From the NCBI GenBank assembly GCA_003665825.1, contig QPFY01000008.1, positions 682,001 through 746,000 of the forward strand: a stretch of 64,000 nucleotides of DNA, written 5' to 3'. Source of the stretch: Microbotryum silenes-acaulis. Its lineage: Eukaryota; Basidiomycota; Microbotryomycetes; Microbotryales; Microbotryaceae. The translations under genes and the position numbers were made by a program. Shown here in pieces: positions 59,552 to 64,000 of this stretch (position 1 is the stretch's first letter; each line of letters begins with the position of its first letter). Below the pieces are notes generated by a model, which worked only from the letters and a program-made list of their open reading frames with translations, was not told the DNA's origin and made no database searches.

Positions 59552-62500
59552 TCATTTCATCAACTCAAATACCATTCTAAAAACTATATTTTCTGTTACA
59601 TTATCCGCTTCTTCGTTCTCAGTCTGATGAAGCAAAACTCTGACACCGTCCACATTCGTTGCTCGGGACAACGCGACGTACAACTGGCCGTGAGAAAAGA
59701 CGGGTGTCTCCAGACACACTGCTACCTGCGCGAGTGACTGGCCTTGCGACTTGTTGATCGTCATAGCCATTGCGAGCCGAATCGGAAACTGCGTCCGATG
59801 CAGAGTGAACGGAAGCTCAGCCGATGACCCTGTCTTCAGCGTGATCCGTGGCAACAAAACGGGTTGTCCAGCATGATCTCCTGTGAGAATGATGGCCTCG
59901 AGCACGCGGGTGTGTAACCGAGTTAACAACAGCCTTGTGCCGTTGCACAGCCCCGTGGCCGGGTCCAAGTTTTTGAGGAGCATGACGGGACATCCCACTT
60001 TGAATTTTGCAGTGTGCAACGGCATCCCGGCGATGTTGAGACTCTGAAGGTACTCGATCGAGAATAGTGATTCGTCTTCGTTTTCGACCGAATCCGCGCT
60101 GTAGAACGTTTGAGTGTCACCCGGCAGCAGGTCGAGCACCATGTCGTTGATCTAATCCACCTGCGAGTTTTTGGGTGCCAGAATTGCTCGATCTCGGAAG
60201 TATTCGACTTTTTCGCCTATTGACATATTGTCCAGTTCGAGCGCGGGCACGGGATAAACGTGTCTGATCAACCCGGATCTGTTCCTCGTGGTCGCCGGTA
60301 GGAGAAGCTCACGTGGGAGCGCGATAGAGTCTTCTATTTTGTTCGCCGAACCGTCTCCAACTCCTAAGAGCCAATTTGCAAAGTTCTGTGCCTTTTCCCG
60401 TTCCGTTTCCGTCATGCGGTCTGCAGCGGCCAGAAGATGCATGTTTGTCTGCGCTTGCACCGTGCCGCGGTTAGTATAGGGTCTGAAAGTCAAGGAAGGA
60501 CTACTACTTACAGAGAGATGCAGCACCTCAACTTCCCCCCAGAAGTCAGCATTCATGATGCAAGCGTCGACGATTTGTGCAGGGGATGACTTGGGAATAA
60601 CGGGAAGGCATTGCTTCGGATCCCCTGTGATGTCACAGTCCAACCGGTCAGTTAGTCATGCTGTGCTGTGCTGTGCTGTTGAAAGATTGGCACACACCTG
60701 CCAACACGACGGTCACTCCACCGAACCGAGCCGTTGACGATCGCACATCTTGCAACATCCTGTCCACCAGCTGGAAACATCGACGGTGCTGCACCGGTGC
60801 TTCGTCCCAGACGATCAAGTCGCACATCCGAAAAAGCTCAGCGAGCTGTCCTTGTTTCGGAACATTGCATGTAGAGTTGTCGAAGATGTCGATCGGGATC
60901 TTGAACCGTGAATGTGCTGTTCTGCCTTTTGGCAGTAGCAGTGCAGCAATACCCGATGATGCAACGGCAAGAGCGTGTTTTCCCTCTGACCGAATCCGAG
61001 CAAGGATCGTTTTTTCCAAGAACGTTTTGCCTGTCCCTCCCGGAGCATCAATGAAAAAGACTTTTCCGCGGCTGTTCAGAATCGAGTCAAGAACTGTCTC
61101 GACAACAGCGCGTTGTTCGGCGTTGCACGACTCGAAGTTCTTCCTCCAGAGACCCTCCAATTCGTTGAGTTCCGCTGCTGTGGCTGATTCCTCCATGATA
61201 AGACGATTTGTTGAAGCTTCGTCATCGAACTGAATCGTTGGTAGCGGTAGGCCGTGGTCTGATAATGAGGAGTCGAGTCGTTACAGAATATTGCTGGGCT
61301 GAAGCAGCCCCCAGCTGGCTACATGCTCGGCTGTGATGATCGGCTGTCGTCTTTGGTTTCGTAGGTGGTACTCGACGTCTTGAGTGAGGTTGTCATAATG
61401 TTTTGTCCATAACTGCGCCGCGTTTGTCACTCCATCATCGGCCGTTAACAGCATGGCAAACAGGTGTCGCAGCTCGTGGCCAGTACGGAAGACCGCTGCT
61501 TCGGTCAGACATCTGTCGGCTCCAGCGTCGTTGCGTAGGAGTCCCCGTTCGACACAGGTTTCCCGGAATGTTCGAAACTCAACACCATTGAAAGTCTTCA
61601 GATCCGCAAACGATGTCGGAGAAGGCACCTTGAGAAGAAGTAGTCGCAAGTAGTATCGCTCTCCGCCTTCAGGACCGCAAAAGTAGATTCTTCCAATTGT
61701 CCGGTTGTCAACTTTTCGTGGAACCCAAGCTCGATCTTCGTTGTTCCACCTGAATCGGGTTGGCACATCGACGTAAAGCAATTCTCGTGCGTCGTGATCG
61801 GGGGGCGTCTTGGCGCACAATTTGATGAAGGCGGTTAACGTCGTTTCCGGTGGCGCCGATAAATCTGGTGGTCCGTGATCTGGGTCGAACCGAACTTCTT
61901 GCTCATTCGGGAGGTGCAGCGCAAGTCTGGCCACTGCGGGATCCCGATCGTGCATCCCGAATCGAAATATCCGGTGAATGGCTTCGGGGGCGCAAACATA
62001 TCGAGCGTCAAGGAAGTCGTTGATTTCGTCTCGAGCTCCGGGTTCGTCGATCGTGAACGAAGTTCGGTCGTGGCCCTTGTAAACGTACTTGTACAGGTAT
62101 TTGATCGCAGCAACACCGCTTGCGATTTCCACGTTGACATGACAGTTGTACTTGGAAGCAAGGAACGGATTTGTTGGGACAACGTTTGCATCCGCGAAAA
62201 CTTCTTCTTGCGCTGTTCCCGGGAATTTGAAGTATTGGTGTATGCCGCGACGCCGGTAGTGTGGATAGCCACCGTCTTCGCTGGTCGTGCGCGGTTGGAG
62301 TCGTTTGGGAAACCCTTTGGTACATTTTCCATTGTCGTCGTGGCAGGTATGCTTGCCGGGACGATCACATCGCCGGTGTAGCATGGAGTTTGTGATGGTC
62401 TCAAACAATGCAGGGAATTTGTCGGGGTCAGGTATTTCTGCGGTCACTATCTTGTCGTAGTCGTCGTTTGTTTTTGGTTTGTCTTCTAGGATATGGGCGT

Positions 62501-64000
62501 GAGGCAACCCGCGCTTTTGAAATTCGACAACATAGACATATGCAATGACCTGTGCAAAGAATTGAGACTCGTGAGCATTCTATCCATTTAATATTGACCG
62601 CGCCAATTGACATACCTTTCCAAAGACTCCCGGCGCACGATGAACGCCTAATACATCCGCAAGAAGAGCTTTCAATTTGCCGTGAAAGACCCGTGTTACT
62701 ATGTCGGGACGGTCGGATGCGGTTTGGCCAGGAAGCAACGCGTTGACGATTTCCGACCAGGTAGGGTTGCATGTCATTGTGATGAATATGTCCGGAGCAC
62801 CAAAAACACGAACGATGGCCATAGCATCTTGGTAAAGTTGGACCATTTGGCGTGGCGATCCGGTGTGTGACGACGGTAGAATGACTCTTTTGCCAATCTG
62901 CGCGGGATCGAGTCCTTCAGCCAGGCTTGCTTGAAGGGACGAGTACTCTTTGGCTCGGAGCTTTTGCTGATTCGTTCTCATCCAATATAGCCGTTCTTGT
63001 TCAGTTAATGCCCAGGCGTCCGCAACAAATTTCTGGAACAACCGGCCCCCAAGGAAAAACGTCGGGTAACTGATATTCGGAGGACGAATGTGGAAATAAA
63101 ACGCGTTGAATTGGCTTTGCGTCCACGTTTGGATCCGCCCTTTCCGGTTTGTGGGTTGGCATTGGCGTTATCCGGTGTGCGTTGCAAGATGCCGTTTTCG
63201 TCTCGCACGCGCCGAGCTGCCTCTGTAGCGATAGCGTTTTGGCTGAGCGGAATTCTGTCGTGGTACCAGTCTTCACCATACGGTAACAATAGCGGGTATG
63301 TGAGCGCTATGAGTGCAGGGTGACCATCGTGAATGAGCTGAATTCCGCGGCTGTCATTGTTTGGCGGGTGACGTAACCGAACGACGATCTCTCTTGTTGA
63401 AGATCGGTACTCGGTCTCGTCTCCGGGTAAAATGACGGCCACCTCGTCTTGCGTCGGCAAGTTGTAGGTTCTTGGGTCTCGATTGCGCGGTGCAAGTAAG
63501 CGTAGCTGGTACATGTGAGACGCTTCACTGTCCATGAATTCTTTTGCTGTCAAGAACAGTTTTACGCGCGTGTTGTGGAGTTGCAGCATGCCGTCGAGTA
63601 CGGGAAGAATCTGCTGATACGCTGAGTCCAGACGTCGAACTTCTTCAGGCGGTCCGTTGAATCTTCGTCGGGCTTCAATGCGTTCCGTGGGAGCCAGGAA
63701 TAGAATCTGGGCAAAGACGGGGTCGTCTGCTGGGCCTGGTGCTAGGGTGCCGATACGGTGAAATACCGTTCCGCTCAGGTAGAAAGATGGTGGTCCGGAG
63801 CCGCTGATGATCCCATGGCCTTTGCTCGTGCCGAATGATGCCATAGCTAAGTTTTCATTGAACGCAAGAATGCGGTCCCGGAAGATCTTCTCAACTGTTT
63901 CACGGATAGTCAGCAAGGCCGTTAGTCCGCTGTACTCAATCTAGCAAGTTGAACGAGTCGATGTGTACTAACCTGGGCCATCGCCAGTCAGAAGCGCAAG
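59552..64000 (-). pseudogene. Helitron Rep/PIF1-like helicase (RepHel) with two stops and a frameshift
   Basis: From the window edge inward: an N-terminal part (LAMASFGTSKGHGIISGSGP, YPLLLPYGEDWYHDRIPLSQ), the Rep part (RLFQKFVADAWALTEQERLY, MTCNPTW, the HUH motif LPHAHIL near 62500, and YLYKYVYKGHD with the catalytic tyrosines), then the SF1B helicase (Walker A APGGTGKT near 61040, [28 protein letters not shown] and VALSRATNVDG near 59670). Clear introns lie around 62517-62610, 60630-60700 and 60450-60505. Damage: TAA at 61281-61283 between Rep and helicase in one continuous frame, TAG at 60152-60154 inside SQVD-INDMVLDLLPG, and a one-base loss near 63140 before the TQSQFNAFYFHIR segment. 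It is therefore not functional as read, though all catalytic motifs remain. Confidence 0.9.

Larger units (their letters stand above)
59247..64000 (-). mobile_element. Autonomous-type Helitron, decayed, 5' end outside window
   Basis: The element is read on the minus strand. Its 3' end is textbook: a hairpin with a 7 bp stem and 3 nt loop (59258-59274), seven bases, then CTAG (59247-59250) followed by T at the insertion site. Upstream lies a Rep/helicase gene that reaches the window edge. Helitrons move by rolling-circle replication and insert between A and T, which fits the T after CTAG. Confidence 0.9.

Overview
The window is nuclear DNA of a basidiomycete fungus. The genes are dense and split by many short GT-AG introns (mostly 40-110 nt, with several tiny first or last exons). 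The families match fungal orthologues: SNW1/Prp45, H2A.Z, Tra1, RPAP1, TspO, a LON/RING protein, Bbc1/Mti1 and a UspA-domain protein. A KDZ transposase, a family common in mushrooms and their relatives, supports Basidiomycota. I cannot name the species.

Left part (1-42.1 kb) is core chromosome. In order: the end of ribosomal protein eL36 (+), a BTB/POZ protein (+), the splicing factor SNW1 (-), a 3.7 kb gene-poor low-complexity stretch, histone H2A.Z (+), a decayed tyrosine-recombinase-type retroelement (+), a WD40/DCAF4-like gene (-), TRA1 (+, 16 exons, 3,838 codons), RPAP1 (+), TspO (-), a LONRF-like RING/LON protein (+) and BBC1 (-). SNW1 (8 exons), H2A.Z (5), TRA1 (16), TspO (2) and BBC1 (4) were resolved to exact splice sites with consistent phase. 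The theme is RNA polymerase II gene expression. H2A.Z, a substrate of NuA4 and SWR1, sits about 5 kb from TRA1, a subunit of SAGA and NuA4; RPAP1 follows TRA1 on the same strand.

Right part (42.5-64 kb) is a mobile-element region. It starts with a 3.7 kb element bounded by imperfect inverted repeats of about 130 bp (42528-46199). This carries a RecQ-like helicase gene broken by one internal stop, and a 250 bp MITE-like element lies inside its left end. Next come a GC-rich tandem repeat, a frameshifted KDZ transposase, a long stretch without recognisable genes, an unrecognised spliced gene rich in Asp/Ser (53079-55112), a 142 bp near-perfect palindrome, and one ordinary host gene (universal stress protein, 55981-57549). 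Last is a Helitron on the minus strand. Its Rep/PIF1-helicase gene has two in-frame stops and a frameshift, and its 3' hairpin-CTAG end is preserved. A second copy of the same Helitron 3' end lies 516 bp further on.

The most interesting structure is the inverted-repeat-bounded RecQ element: both ends carry an equivalent hairpin that appears to have co-varied. Second is the pair of tandem Helitron termini.
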